Of a stretch of 64,000 nucleotides of DNA, positions 42,395 through 52,191 are shown in pieces. The notes below the pieces were generated by a model. It had not been told where the DNA came from, did no database searches, and saw only the letters and a program-made list of their open reading frames with translations. A program made the translations under genes and the position numbers. Numbering within the stretch: the stretch's first letter is position 1; every line of letters begins with the position of its first letter. Source of the stretch: CAZSNT01 sp964607765 (GTDB lineage: Bacteria > Verrucomicrobiota > Lentisphaeria > Oligosphaerales > JABHEG01); assembly GCA_964607765.1 (NCBI GenBank), contig CAZSNT010000028.1:1-64000 (forward strand), written 5' to 3'.

Positions 42395-44182
42395 ATGAGT
42401 GATACTCCGCGCCCCGAACACCCGAAGCCGCAGTTCACGCGTGAGAAGTGGCAGAACCTGAACGGAACCTGGGCGTTCGACTGCGACCCCGGCTGTTCCG
42501 GTGTGGAACGGGGGCTGCCGTCCGACCCGTCGTCGCTGTCCAGGCAGATCACCGTTCCGTTCTGTCCGGAAAGTGCCCTGTCGGGTCTGGCCTACACGGA
42601 TTTCATGCCGTGCGTGTGGTATCACCGCACGTTCAGTGTGCCCGGCGACTGGTCCGGCTTGCGGGTGTTTCTGCATTTTGGCGCGGTCGACTACGATTGC
42701 CGTGTCTGGGTGAACGGCGCGGCTGTCGGGCGTCACTACGGCGGCTCGGCGTCGTTTGCGTTCGACATCACCGACGCCCTGCGCGAGGGGGTGAACGACT
42801 TGGTCGTGTGTGCCGCTGATGACGTGCGTGGCGGCAATCAGCCGTCGGGCAAGCAGTGTCCGGGCTACAACTCTCGCGGTTGCCTCTACACACGCGTGAC
42901 CGGCATCTGGCAGACCGTCTGGCTGGAGGCGCGGCCCGCCGCACACCTGGCATCGGTGCGCGTTGTTCCGGACCTGGACGGGCAGCGATTCCTGGTCACG
43001 CCAGCCGTGACGCGTGTGGCGCGGGGGCTGCGGTTCCGCGCGGTCCTCGACGCGGACGGTCAGATTGCAGCGACGGCTGAAGGTCCGGCAGCGAGCGGCG
43101 CGGCTTTCGCCCTGGATCTGGACGCGCCCCGCGCGTGGTCGCCCGACGATCCATTCCTCTATCGACTCCGCCTCGAACTGCTGGACGGCGACACGGTGAT
43201 TGACGCCGTGCGCAGCTACGCGGGCCTGCGCAAGTTCCACATCGAAGGGAACCGTTTCTACTTGAACAACGCCCCGTTCTTCTTCCGATCCGTGCTGGAC
43301 CAGGGCTTCTATCCCGACGGCATATGGACCGCGTCCAGCGACGCCGAACTGAAGGGCGACATCGAGCGCGCCATGGCTGTCGGGTTCAACGGCGCGCGGC
43401 TGCATCAGAAGGTGTTCGAAGAGCGCTTCCACTACTGGGCCGATCAGCTGGGTTACATCACGTGGGGCGAGTTCTGCGACTGGGGCGCCTGGCGCGGCAC
43501 GGCCACACTGGCGGCGTACCACAACCACCAGCGCGAGTGGCGTGAAGTGGTGATGCGCGATCTGAACCACCCCTCGATCGTGGCCTGGACTCCGTTCAAC
43601 GAGACGATCGGACTCGCCCGTGGGAACGGCGAGCGGCACCGGCAGTGCGTGCAGGAAGTCGTGGATCTGACGCGCGCGCTCGACCCGACCCGCCCGATCA
43701 ACGACTGCAGCGGCTACGTCCACGTGGACACGGATGTCTACACCGTGCACTGCTACGAGCAGGACGTGGATACGTTCCGGGAGAAGTTCGCCGCCTTGGC
43801 GGGTGATGCGCGGGAGGGGTTCCACATCAACTTCCCGGACCAGGACGCAGGCTATGCCGGTCAGCCCTACGTTGTCGACGAATACGGCGGGACGTGGTGG
43901 CGGGACGAGGTCCCCGCATCGGAAGCGGGCGCGGGCGGCGGCTCGGGCGCGGCCAGTTGGGGCTACGGCAAGACCCCGGAAGGCCTGGAAGAGGTCTACG
44001 CGCGCATCGAGGGACTGACGAGTGTGCTCACAAGCCACCCGCACATTGCCGGATTCACCTACACGCAGCTGACCGATGTGGAACAGGAGCAGAACGGCGT
44101 CTACACCTACGAGCGCAAGCTCAAGTTCGCCCCGGAACGCCTGCGCGCCATGTTCGGCGCGCCGTGGGTCGGGGGGGAGTAG
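42395..44182 (+). CDS. GH2-family glycoside hydrolase (beta-galactosidase/glucuronidase type)
   Basis: 595 residues; GAGGAG lies 11 nt upstream. The jelly-roll N-terminal domain (about 15-185; FTREKWQNLNGTWAF, VWYHRTFSVP, VFLHFGAVDYDCRVWVNG) and Ig-like domain (about 190-285) are followed by a TIM barrel (about 286-590). The acid/base is E403 in HPSIVAWTPFNE and the nucleophile E496 in VVDEYGGTWW. No signal peptide is evident. It cleaves terminal beta-galactosides, glucuronides or mannosides; the exact sugar is undetermined. It is first in a compact run with sulfatases (next start 18 nt downstream), implying joint action on a sulfated glycan. Confidence 0.94.
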   Translation: MSDTPRPEHPKPQFTREKWQNLNGTWAFDCDPGCSGVERGLPSDPSSLSRQITVPFCPESALSGLAYTDFMPCVWYHRTFSVPGDWSGLRVFLHFGAVDYDCRVWVNGAAVGRHYGGSASFAFDITDALREGVNDLVVCAADDVRGGNQPSGKQCPGYNSRGCLYTRVTGIWQTVWLEARPAAHLASVRVVPDLDGQRFLVTPAVTRVARGLRFRAVLDADGQIAATAEGPAASGAAFALDLDAPRAWSPDDPFLYRLRLELLDGDTVIDAVRSYAGLRKFHIEGNRFYLNNAPFFFRSVLDQGFYPDGIWTASSDAELKGDIERAMAVGFNGARLHQKVFEERFHYWADQLGYITWGEFCDWGAWRGTATLAAYHNHQREWREVVMRDLNHPSIVAWTPFNETIGLARGNGERHRQCVQEVVDLTRALDPTRPINDCSGYVHVDTDVYTVHCYEQDVDTFREKFAALAGDAREGFHINFPDQDAGYAGQPYVVDEYGGTWWRDEVPASEAGAGGGSGAASWGYGKTPEGLEEVYARIEGLTSVLTSHPHIAGFTYTQLTDVEQEQNGVYTYERKLKFAPERLRAMFGAPWVGGE

Positions 44183-44200
44183 CGGGGAGCGGGGAGCGAG

Positions 44201-45634
44201 ATGAGCAAGACACGTCCCAATATCGTGTATGTGATGGCCGATCAGCTGCGCTATCAGTCGTGCGGCTACGCGGGCGACGAGCGCGCTCGCAGCCCGAACA
44301 TCGATCATCTGTCACGGCAGGGCATGAGCTTCCGCAACGCGGTGGTGTCCATGCCCGTGTGCAGTGCTTACCGTGCGTCCCTGTTCACGGGCAAGTATAC
44401 GACGTCGACCGGCATGGTGATCAACGAGATCCGGCTGAACCCGGCGCATCACCCGCGCTGCCTGGCGCATTGTCTGAGTGACGCGGGGTACGAGCTGGGC
44501 TACATCGGCAAGTGGCATCTGTGGGCGAATCAGTTGGGGCACCACTTCGACCCGAAGAACTCCTTTACCCCGCCCGGCCCGCACCGGCTCGGGTTCGACG
44601 GGTACTGGGCCGGCTACAACTTCCACCACCAGTACTACGGTGAGACTGCCTACTACCACACGGACAGTGCGGAGAAGATCTTCTTTGGCGACGGCGTGTA
44701 CGAGCCCGACGGGCAGACCGATCTGGCCATTGCGTATCTGCGTGAACATGCGGCGGATGCAGAGCCCTTCGCACTGTTCCTTTCGGTGGGCACGCCCCAC
44801 GATCCGTGGGTGCGTTCGAACGTGCCGGAGGAGTACTACCGTCGGTTTGTCGACACGCGGTTCGACGTGCCGCCCAACTACAGCCCGGACAAGGATGAAC
44901 CCTATGGGGACGGGTGGTCGAACATCGACAGGGATCCTGCGAAGATCGACGAATGGATGCGGGTGTACTATGCGATGACCGCGAACCTGGACTGGAACAT
45001 CGGGCGACTCCAGAACGCCCTGCGCGAGTTGGGGCTGGAGGACGACACGCTGTTCGTATTCGCCTCGGACCACGGTGAGTGTTTCGGCGCGCACGGCAGA
45101 ATGAAGAAGAACATCTTCTACGAGGAAGCGGCGCGCGTACCGCTGCTCATGAAGTGGCCCCGTGTGATCCCTGCCGGGCACGTCAGCGACGCGTGTTTCA
45201 ACTGCGTCGATATCATGCCGACACTGCTCGGATTCGCCGCCGCGCCTGTACCGGACGAGATCGAGGGCATGGACTTGAGTCACCTGGCCAAGGCGCAGCC
45301 CGGGCCGGAGCCGGAGTTCGCGTTCATGCAGAACACCGGCGCCTGCGCCTGCTGGGAGGATGGGCACGAGTGGCGGGCTGTGCGGGACAAGCAATACACC
45401 TACGCCGTCTACAGAGTGGACGGCAAGGAACTGCTCTTCGATAACCTGAACGATCCGTTCCAGATGGCGGATCTGGCAGGCGATCCTGCGCACGCGCACG
45501 TCCTCGACGACCTGCGTGCGAAACTGAACCGCAAGATGACCGAGCTGAATGACACGTTCGAGGTGTCGTCCTATTACAAGCGCCACTGGGTGTCCGAGGA
45601 TCGCCTCATTCAGCGTACTGCCACGTCGGGGTAG
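44201..45634 (+). CDS. sulfatase with C-S-A-Y-R active site
   Basis: 477 residues; GGGAGCGAG lies just before the ATG. PNIVYVMADQLRYQS gives the first metal Asp and ASDHGECFGAHG the second site. The maturation motif is C54-S-A-Y-R58-A-S: the usual Pro is Ala. CxAxR motifs are known to be accepted by some anaerobic sulfatase-maturating enzymes, so the protein is probably active. No signal peptide is present. It is the second gene of the GH2-sulfatase run. Confidence 0.9.
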   Translation: MSKTRPNIVYVMADQLRYQSCGYAGDERARSPNIDHLSRQGMSFRNAVVSMPVCSAYRASLFTGKYTTSTGMVINEIRLNPAHHPRCLAHCLSDAGYELGYIGKWHLWANQLGHHFDPKNSFTPPGPHRLGFDGYWAGYNFHHQYYGETAYYHTDSAEKIFFGDGVYEPDGQTDLAIAYLREHAADAEPFALFLSVGTPHDPWVRSNVPEEYYRRFVDTRFDVPPNYSPDKDEPYGDGWSNIDRDPAKIDEWMRVYYAMTANLDWNIGRLQNALRELGLEDDTLFVFASDHGECFGAHGRMKKNIFYEEAARVPLLMKWPRVIPAGHVSDACFNCVDIMPTLLGFAAAPVPDEIEGMDLSHLAKAQPGPEPEFAFMQNTGACACWEDGHEWRAVRDKQYTYAVYRVDGKELLFDNLNDPFQMADLAGDPAHAHVLDDLRAKLNRKMTELNDTFEVSSYYKRHWVSEDRLIQRTATSG

Positions 45635-45673
45635 CGACCACACATCACGCATCACACATCATGGAGCCCAGTC

Positions 45674-47980
45674 ATGTCGCATTTGAGCATTCACCGACAC
45701 GTTCTCGGACTGAAATTCGGATCGGCTGCGGCTGTGCTGGCCGGCTGCATGCTGCATGCCGCGCCGCCGGAACGGCCCAACATCGTTCTGATCCTGGCTG
45801 ATGACTTCGGCTGGGTGGACACCAGCTTCACCGGGAGCAGGTTCTACCGCACGCCGAACATCGAGCGGCTTGGGCGCCAGGGCGTGTACTTCCCCAACGC
45901 CTACTCGGCCAGTCCGCTCTGTTCACCGACGCGCGCCAGTATCATGACGGGCCAGAGCCCGGCGCGCTGCGGCATCACCTCGCCGGCGTGCCATGTGGGC
46001 CGGGAAGTTCTGGAGGCAGGCCTACACAACACGGCTCCCGCTACGTCCCGCCAGACAGTGTGCTCCAGCGCTACGCGTCTGGCCACGACGCACTACACGC
46101 TTGCCAAGGCGCTGAAGGACGGCGGCTACGCGACCGGGCACTTCGGCAAGTGGCATCTGGGCCCCGAACCCTTCTCGCCGCTCCAACACGGCTTTGATGT
46201 GGACATCCCGCACTGGCCCGGGCCCGGGCCGGCCGGCAGTTTCGTCGCGCCCTGGCGCTACCCGAACTTCAAAGAGCGCACTCCTGGCGAGCACATCGAA
46301 GATCGCATGGGCGACGAGGCGGTTGCGTTCATGGAAGCGAACGCCGGCAAGCCGTTCTTCCTGAACTACTGGCAGTTCTCCGTGCACGCGCCGTTCGACG
46401 CGAAAAGGGAGCTGATCGAGGAATACAAACAGCGCGTCGACGTGGAGAATCCGCAGCAGAGCCCGACCTACGCCGCCATGGTCCACTCTCTGGACGACAA
46501 TGTGGGCAAGGTCCTGGACGCTCTCGACCGGCTCGGCATCGCGGACAACACCATCGTCATTTTCTACTCGGACAACGGTGGGAACATGTACAACATGGTG
46601 GACGGCGACTGCACCGCGACCAGCAACGCACCGCTCCGCGGCGGCAAAGCGAGCATGTACGAAGGCGGCATTCGCATACCGGCCATCGTCAAGTGGCCCG
46701 GTGTGACCCGAGGCGGCACGACGAATGCCGCACTCGTGCAGAGCGAGGATCTCTACCCGACCATCCTCGAGATGGCAGGCCTGCCTGTGAAACGCGACCA
46801 GGCCCTCGACGCGCTGAGCATGGTGCCGGTCCTTCGTGGTCAGACGCCGTTGCGCGACGCAGTTTACTGCTATTTCCCGCATGGCCCGCATGTCCCGGAC
46901 TGGATGCCGCCGTCGGTGTGTGTGCGGCGAGGGGATTGGAAGCTGATCCGGATCTTCTACGACACCCCGGATCAGCAGCATCGGTACGAGCTCTACAATC
47001 TGAAAGAGGACATTGGCGAGCGCCGTAATCTGGCCGTGCAGCATCCCGACCGCGTCCGGGAACTGGACGCACTTATCCAGAAATTCCTGGCTGACACCGG
47101 GGCCGTGCAGCCGCAACGCAACCCGAACTACGACCCGAGCGCGGCGGAGTCTGCGGGCGGCTGGCGCGTGAGCGGCGAAGCACGGGTCGGGCTGCGCTGG
47201 GACACGCTTCAGCTTCGCTCTTTCGGCACGGACGCCGCGCTGACGACCGACGCACCGGTCGGCGCGAAAGCCGGTCGACACGTGCTTGAGGTGCGTATGC
47301 GTTCCTGGGCCAACGGTCCCGCGCGCGTGTCGTGGTCGGGCGACAACGGTGCCGGGAGTTCGGTTTCCTTCCCCGTTCCCGGTGACGGGTTGTGGCACGA
47401 TTACGAAGTCCAGCTTCCTTTCGCCGCGGCGGCAGAAACGCTGCGTCTTGCGCCGTGTTCGGAGCAGGGCACGCTGCAGATTGCGTCGCTGCGGCTGCGC
47501 ACCGCCGCCGGCAAGCTGGTCAGGGAGTGGGGCCTCAAACCCGAATCCAAGGCAAAGCCGAAGCCACAACCCGTGGTCGGCGGCTGGCGCGCCGGCCCGA
47601 ACGGGCACGCTGTGAGCAAGCTCCGGGACGGGCATCTTCACGTGAAAACTGTCGGCGGCGACCCGATGCTGATGACGGCCAAACCGCTGAACGCGGCGGC
47701 CGGGAGCTACGTGCTCACCATACGCATGAAGGCCACGGCGAAGGGCGGCGGGCAGGTGTTCTGCCGCGCAGCGAACCGCGGCTATGCACGCGGCACCGGC
47801 ACCGCGTTTTCCGTCAAACACGACGGCGAATGGCACGACTACACGGTCCGGCTCGACCGCGACCACGCCATCGACGAAATCCGAGTCGACCCCTGCACGG
47901 CATCCGGCAGCGTGCAGATCGACTGGGTGCGGCTCAACGCAGCCGATGGCAAGCTCGTTCGGGAATGGCGGTTCGAGTGA
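45674..47980 (+). CDS. secreted sulfatase with two C-terminal beta-sandwich repeats
   Basis: 768 residues; GGAG lies 7 nt upstream. The N terminus ends VLAGC, a possible lipobox at C25, or a plain signal peptide to LHAA. The sulfatase domain (about 34-480) has PNIVLILADDFGWVD, motif C83-S-P-T-R87-A-S and YSDNGGN, and resembles N-acetylgalactosamine/arylsulfatases. Two related domains follow (about 490-620 and 635-768), each ending in the pattern AxGKLVREW. They look like carbohydrate-binding or sorting modules; a similar one ends the sulfatase at 52192. The 39-nt leader contains short CATCACGCATCACACATCAT repeats. Confidence 0.92.
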   Translation: MSHLSIHRHVLGLKFGSAAAVLAGCMLHAAPPERPNIVLILADDFGWVDTSFTGSRFYRTPNIERLGRQGVYFPNAYSASPLCSPTRASIMTGQSPARCGITSPACHVGREVLEAGLHNTAPATSRQTVCSSATRLATTHYTLAKALKDGGYATGHFGKWHLGPEPFSPLQHGFDVDIPHWPGPGPAGSFVAPWRYPNFKERTPGEHIEDRMGDEAVAFMEANAGKPFFLNYWQFSVHAPFDAKRELIEEYKQRVDVENPQQSPTYAAMVHSLDDNVGKVLDALDRLGIADNTIVIFYSDNGGNMYNMVDGDCTATSNAPLRGGKASMYEGGIRIPAIVKWPGVTRGGTTNAALVQSEDLYPTILEMAGLPVKRDQALDALSMVPVLRGQTPLRDAVYCYFPHGPHVPDWMPPSVCVRRGDWKLIRIFYDTPDQQHRYELYNLKEDIGERRNLAVQHPDRVRELDALIQKFLADTGAVQPQRNPNYDPSAAESAGGWRVSGEARVGLRWDTLQLRSFGTDAALTTDAPVGAKAGRHVLEVRMRSWANGPARVSWSGDNGAGSSVSFPVPGDGLWHDYEVQLPFAAAAETLRLAPCSEQGTLQIASLRLRTAAGKLVREWGLKPESKAKPKPQPVVGGWRAGPNGHAVSKLRDGHLHVKTVGGDPMLMTAKPLNAAAGSYVLTIRMKATAKGGGQVFCRAANRGYARGTGTAFSVKHDGEWHDYTVRLDRDHAIDEIRVDPCTASGSVQIDWVRLNAADGKLVREWRFE

Positions 47981-48000
47981 CAAGGGGGAGTTCCGAGCTG

Positions 48001-50256
48001 ATGAGAACACATTCGGCATCAACGTTTGGCTGGCTTCTGCTGTGCGTGGCGTCTGTGGCTGCTGCCGCGCCGACTTCCATTGCCGCCGCGCGCCGTCCCA
48101 ACATCGTGGTCATCCTCGCGGACGACCTCGGTTTCTCGGACCTCGGTTGCTACGGCGCGGAGCACATCGAGACACCAAGTCTGGACGCTCTCGCCGCGAA
48201 TGGCCTGCGCTTCACCAATTTCTACAACACGGCGCGTTGCTGGCCCACGCGCATCAGTCTGATGACCGGCTACCACTACCAACAGACGAATCTGAGGAAG
48301 ACGCGGCTTGCCTGCCTGCCGCAGTACCTGGCCCCGCTCGGCTACAAATCCTACCACTCCGGCAAGTGGCACGTACACGGCACCACGCCGGTCGGGCACG
48401 CAGGCTTCGCCCGATCCTACTGGCTTCGCGACCACGACCGCTTCTTCAAGCCCAAGCCCAACAGCGTGTTCGTGGACGACCAGCCTGTGCCGTCGCCGCC
48501 GGAGCGGTACGTGACGCGCGTGAAGGTCGACTACGCGTTGGAGTTCCTGCGCGGGCACGGCGAAACGACGCCCGATGCACCTTTCTTTCTCTACCTGGCC
48601 TTCACTGCGCCGCACTTCCCGCTGCACGCGGAGCAGGCCGACATCGATGTGTATCGCGACAAGTACCTGGAAGGCTGGGACTCGGTCCGCGCCAAACGGC
48701 ATGCCAACCTGAAGAAGATGGGTGTGCTCGATGTGCCGCTGCCGCCCACAATCGAGGATCTGCGCGCCCGATGGTCGTGGCAGGCGGAGCGGCTGCGTGA
48801 ACACATCCACCCCGGCGAGGGCTTCGGCGCGGCGGCCTGGGACTCCCTGGACGAGGAAGCAAAACGGTATCAGGCCACCAAAATGGCGATCCACGCCGCG
48901 ATGATTCACCGTCTCGACCGGGAAGTGGGGCGGCTGATCGACCACCTCAAAGAGACGAAACAGTTCGACAACACCCTGATCGTGTTTCTCTCGGACAACG
49001 GCGCCACGGCCGAGCAGATCATTCGCGGCGACAAGCACGACAAGTCCGCGCCGCTCGGTTCGCAGGCCTCCTACCTGTGCCTGGGCCCCGGCTGGTCGGC
49101 TGCGGCCAACACGCCCTTCCAGTACCACAAGTCGTGGACTCACGAGGGCGGCGCCTGCACGCCGTTCATCGTGCATTGGCCGGCAGGCATAGACGAACGT
49201 GGCACGGTCCGGCACAAGCAGCAGGGGCACGTCGTCGACCTGCTCCCGACTCTGGTCGCCGCAGCCGGTGGGCAGGCGCACGCACTGTCAAAGTCCGCGC
49301 CGCCTCTGCCCGGCAGGAACCTGCTCGCCTCCTTCACGCGTGGCGACGTCGTTGACCAGGAGCTCATCTACCTGAACCACAACGGCAACACAGCGCTGCG
49401 GCAGGGCGCCTGGAAAGCGGTGATGACGCCGCACCACGGCGGCAAGACATGGGAGCTTTACAACCTGGACGACGACCGCACCGAGATGCAAGACCTGGCG
49501 CAGCGATACCCTGAGCGGCTGGAGACGATGGTCGAGAAGTGGCAGGCGCTCACCAAACAGTTCGACGCAGACAAGCGCGCCCACGCCCCGAGGCAGGCCG
49601 CCGCCCCCGCAGCGCATGCCATGAAGCTGCCGACAGGCCCGGGTAAGGTGATTGCATCCGACGACTTCAGCGCCGACCGCGCCGCGCCGCTGAATGGCAC
49701 GGCACCCGACGCCCGCATTAGCGCGGCTGTTTGGACCGCTTCCGACGGCCTGAAGGCTGACGGTTCGACCGTGCCGGGGGAAACGGCATCGGCTTCCCTG
49801 CCATTCAAGCCCGAAGCCGGCAAGGTCTACGCCGTCACACTCGACCTGGACGTGACAGCCGGCGGCCACTCCTGGTTCGCGCTGGCGCTGTGCGGGACCT
49901 CGACTGCGGGCAGTGGCATCCTGGCCAAAGACGTCAATCCGGTCGGCTGGATGCTGGCTCGCCACAACAGCACCAGGAACGGCGCCGTACAGACGTTTGT
50001 CGGGCCGGGCGCCAGAGGCAAGCGGCAGTTCCATCCCAGACCGGAACTCGCGCCTGCACGGAGCATGAAGCTTGTACTCGACACGCGCGCGCAGCCCTGG
50101 CAGGTAACTTGGTTCATCAATGGCCAGCCGACCGGCGCCCCGGCAGTGCTGCCGACCGGCGCCAAGGTCAACTCCATCGGTATCGGCAACAACGGCACCG
50201 CGGCCGGGCGGCTTCGGCGCTTCCAGGTCGCCGTGCACGGAGGCGGGGGACGATGA
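48001..50256 (+). CDS. secreted sulfatase with C-terminal LamG/DUF1080-like domain
   Basis: 751 residues from the ATG at 48001 (GGGGAG 10 nt upstream); the frame runs back through the preceding gene but is not coding there. Signal peptide (ASVAAAAP, about 23). Sulfatase domain with PNIVVILADDLGFSD, C80-W-P-T-R84 and LSDNGATAEQ. From about 540 a second domain begins (VIASDDFSADRAAPLNG to GRLRRFQVAVHGGGG), of jelly-roll type. It probably binds or positions the glycan. The stop codon overlaps the start of the response-regulator gene (ATGA), so translation is coupled. Confidence 0.92.
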   Translation: MRTHSASTFGWLLLCVASVAAAAPTSIAAARRPNIVVILADDLGFSDLGCYGAEHIETPSLDALAANGLRFTNFYNTARCWPTRISLMTGYHYQQTNLRKTRLACLPQYLAPLGYKSYHSGKWHVHGTTPVGHAGFARSYWLRDHDRFFKPKPNSVFVDDQPVPSPPERYVTRVKVDYALEFLRGHGETTPDAPFFLYLAFTAPHFPLHAEQADIDVYRDKYLEGWDSVRAKRHANLKKMGVLDVPLPPTIEDLRARWSWQAERLREHIHPGEGFGAAAWDSLDEEAKRYQATKMAIHAAMIHRLDREVGRLIDHLKETKQFDNTLIVFLSDNGATAEQIIRGDKHDKSAPLGSQASYLCLGPGWSAAANTPFQYHKSWTHEGGACTPFIVHWPAGIDERGTVRHKQQGHVVDLLPTLVAAAGGQAHALSKSAPPLPGRNLLASFTRGDVVDQELIYLNHNGNTALRQGAWKAVMTPHHGGKTWELYNLDDDRTEMQDLAQRYPERLETMVEKWQALTKQFDADKRAHAPRQAAAPAAHAMKLPTGPGKVIASDDFSADRAAPLNGTAPDARISAAVWTASDGLKADGSTVPGETASASLPFKPEAGKVYAVTLDLDVTAGGHSWFALALCGTSTAGSGILAKDVNPVGWMLARHNSTRNGAVQTFVGPGARGKRQFHPRPELAPARSMKLVLDTRAQPWQVTWFINGQPTGAPAVLPTGAKVNSIGIGNNGTAAGRLRRFQVAVHGGGGR

Positions 50257-51443
50257 AGATACTGGTCGCTGAAGACGACGTGATGTCCCAGCAGCTCCTC
50301 CTCAAGTTGCTGCAGATCTGGGGGCACGACGTGACGCTGACGGCCGACGGCGCCGAGGCGTGGGAAGAGTACCAGCGAGAGTACTACCCCATCGTCATCA
50401 GCGATTGGATGATGCCAAAGGTCGACGGCGTCGAGCTGATCAGGCGCATTCGCGCGTCCGAAGATCACCCTTACACCTACACCGTGCTGCTCACGGCGAA
50501 GTCGACGACGCGCGAACTGGTCGAGGGCATGGAGGCCGGGGCCGATGACTTCCTCGGCAAACCCTTCGACGCGAGTGAACTGCGCTGTCGCGTGCGTGCG
50601 GGTGAGCGTGTGATCCGGTTGGAGCAGGCCCTGGCACAGCGCAACACGGAACTGGCCGCACTCAATACGCGAATGTCACGGGACCTGGAAGCGGCTGCGA
50701 ACATCCAGCGCAACATGCTCCCGAGGGCTTTCCCAGACAACGACGTTGTTGCTTTCGCGTGGAACTACGAGCCTTGCGACGAGCTGGCCGGCGATACTCT
50801 GAACGTGCTGAGTCTGGACGAACGGCACATCGGGCTTTACGTCCTGGATGTCAGCGGCCACGGCGTCCCTTCGTCGCTGCTGTCGGTGACGCTGCATCAA
50901 CTCCTCGCGCCGTCCATGCAGCAGTCATCGCTCCTCAAACGTCCCGTGGACGCGCCGCCGGGCTACGAATTGGCGTCGCCGGTCGAGGTGGCCGAGAGAC
51001 TCAATCACCTGTTCCCTCTCTCCGACGAGTCGGGGGGACTGTATTTCACGTTGCTCTATGGCGTGTTCGACCTGGACACGCGCCGGCTGCGATACGTCCA
51101 GGCCGGTCATCCTTCGCCCGTTCACGTTGCGGCGGGCGGCGCAGCATCCGTGGTCGAGGGGGGCGGGTTGCCCATCGGCTTTCTGGACGCCGCTGTCTTC
51201 GACGAGGGCGTCATCGATCTGGCGCCGGGCGACCGGCTCTACCTCTACTCGGACGGCATCTATGAGGTGTCTGACGCGGCGGGTGAACTGTTCGGCCAGG
51301 ACCGGCTGACGCGCGTGTTGAGCGAGGCCCGTGACGAGTCACTCGCGGATTCCCTGCTCACGCTGGTGGCGGGCGTGAGAGAATGGGGTGGCGCTTCGGG
51401 GCTGAACGACGACATTTCACTGCTGGGGCTCGAGATCCTGTAG
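50253..51443 (+). CDS. response regulator with SpoIIE-type PP2C phosphatase output
   Basis: 396 residues from the ATG at 50253; GGAGG lies 9 nt upstream and the start overlaps the sulfatase stop. The receiver domain (1-120) has D8/D9, phospho-acceptor D51 in VISDWMMP and a KP motif. A coiled coil (RLEQALAQRNTELAALNTRMSRDLEAA) leads to a SpoIIE/RsbU phosphatase (about 150-396) with GDTLN, DVSGHGVPS and SGLNDDISLL as metal-site segments. Such proteins (RsbU/RssB-like) dephosphorylate an anti-sigma antagonist in a partner-switch pathway. No anti-sigma factor or antagonist gene is nearby. Its position within a sulfatase operon is unusual and suggests signal-dependent control of the locus. Confidence 0.92.
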   Translation: MKILVAEDDVMSQQLLLKLLQIWGHDVTLTADGAEAWEEYQREYYPIVISDWMMPKVDGVELIRRIRASEDHPYTYTVLLTAKSTTRELVEGMEAGADDFLGKPFDASELRCRVRAGERVIRLEQALAQRNTELAALNTRMSRDLEAAANIQRNMLPRAFPDNDVVAFAWNYEPCDELAGDTLNVLSLDERHIGLYVLDVSGHGVPSSLLSVTLHQLLAPSMQQSSLLKRPVDAPPGYELASPVEVAERLNHLFPLSDESGGLYFTLLYGVFDLDTRRLRYVQAGHPSPVHVAAGGAASVVEGGGLPIGFLDAAVFDEGVIDLAPGDRLYLYSDGIYEVSDAAGELFGQDRLTRVLSEARDESLADSLLTLVAGVREWGGASGLNDDISLLGLEIL

Positions 51444-51459
51444 CAGTCGATCCACCAAT

Positions 51460-52176
51460 ATGATGGACGCGGTCATGACTTATGATGCACTGAAAGCGCG
51501 CGTGTGCGCGGCGAACTGCCGGATCAATCGCATCCGGCTGGCGATCCTGACGTGGGGCAACGCTTCCGAGGTGGACCGCGACGCGGGTGTGTTCGCCATC
51601 AAACCGAGTGGCGTCGACTACGATGCGCTCGAACCGGCGTCCATCCCGATCGTGTCGCTCGAAACGGGCGAGAAAGTCGAGGGCGCCATGAATCCCTCGT
51701 CGGATACCGCGACCCACTGGGAGCTGTACCGTGCGTTCCCGGAGATCGGTGGGATCGTGCACACGCACTCGCCGCACGCCACGGCGTGGGCGCAGGCGCA
51801 CCGCGAGATTCCGTGTCTCGGCACAACGCACGCCGACACCTTCTACGGCCCCGTGCCGTGCACACGACCCCTGACACGGGCGGAGATCGAGAACGACTAC
51901 GAGTTGAACACCGGCAGAGTGATTGCGGAGCACTTCGCCGAGAACGCCCTGAGCCCGGCCGAGATACCCGGAGTGCTGGTCTCGGCGCACGCGCCGTTTA
52001 CCTGGGGTGCGGATGCGATGAAGGCGGTGGTCAACGGTCAGATCCTGGAAGAAGTGGCCAGAATGGCAGCCGCCACGATCGCGCTCAACCCAGGCATTGG
52101 TGCGGTCGACCAGTTCCTCCTCGACAAGCATTACCTGCGCAAACACGGGGCGAACGCCTACTACGGGCAGGGATGA
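51460..52176 (+). CDS. araD: L-ribulose-5-phosphate 4-epimerase / class II aldolase
   Basis: 238 residues from the first ATG; homologues usually begin at the later ATG at 51475 (MTYDALKARV), which is equally possible. Family landmarks: LTWGNAS (31-36), KPSG (48-51), SSDTATH (80-86) and the zinc pair H101-T-H103 in VHTHSPHATAW. YGPVPCT and VLVSAHAPFTWG follow. The enzyme converts L-ribulose-5-phosphate to D-xylulose-5-phosphate, or cleaves a related sugar phosphate, in the cytoplasm. Its place among sulfatases suggests that released pentose or deoxy sugars feed into central metabolism. The araD symbol rests on motif similarity only. Confidence 0.88.
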   Translation: MMDAVMTYDALKARVCAANCRINRIRLAILTWGNASEVDRDAGVFAIKPSGVDYDALEPASIPIVSLETGEKVEGAMNPSSDTATHWELYRAFPEIGGIVHTHSPHATAWAQAHREIPCLGTTHADTFYGPVPCTRPLTRAEIENDYELNTGRVIAEHFAENALSPAEIPGVLVSAHAPFTWGADAMKAVVNGQILEEVARMAAATIALNPGIGAVDQFLLDKHYLRKHGANAYYGQG

Positions 52177-52191
52177 GTGGAGCTGACGACG

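Noticed and set aside
42155..44308. Long minus-strand frame across the assembly gap and the GH2 gene
   Set aside because: It reads through 100 N and is the antisense of a gene with catalytic motifs; no protein family match.
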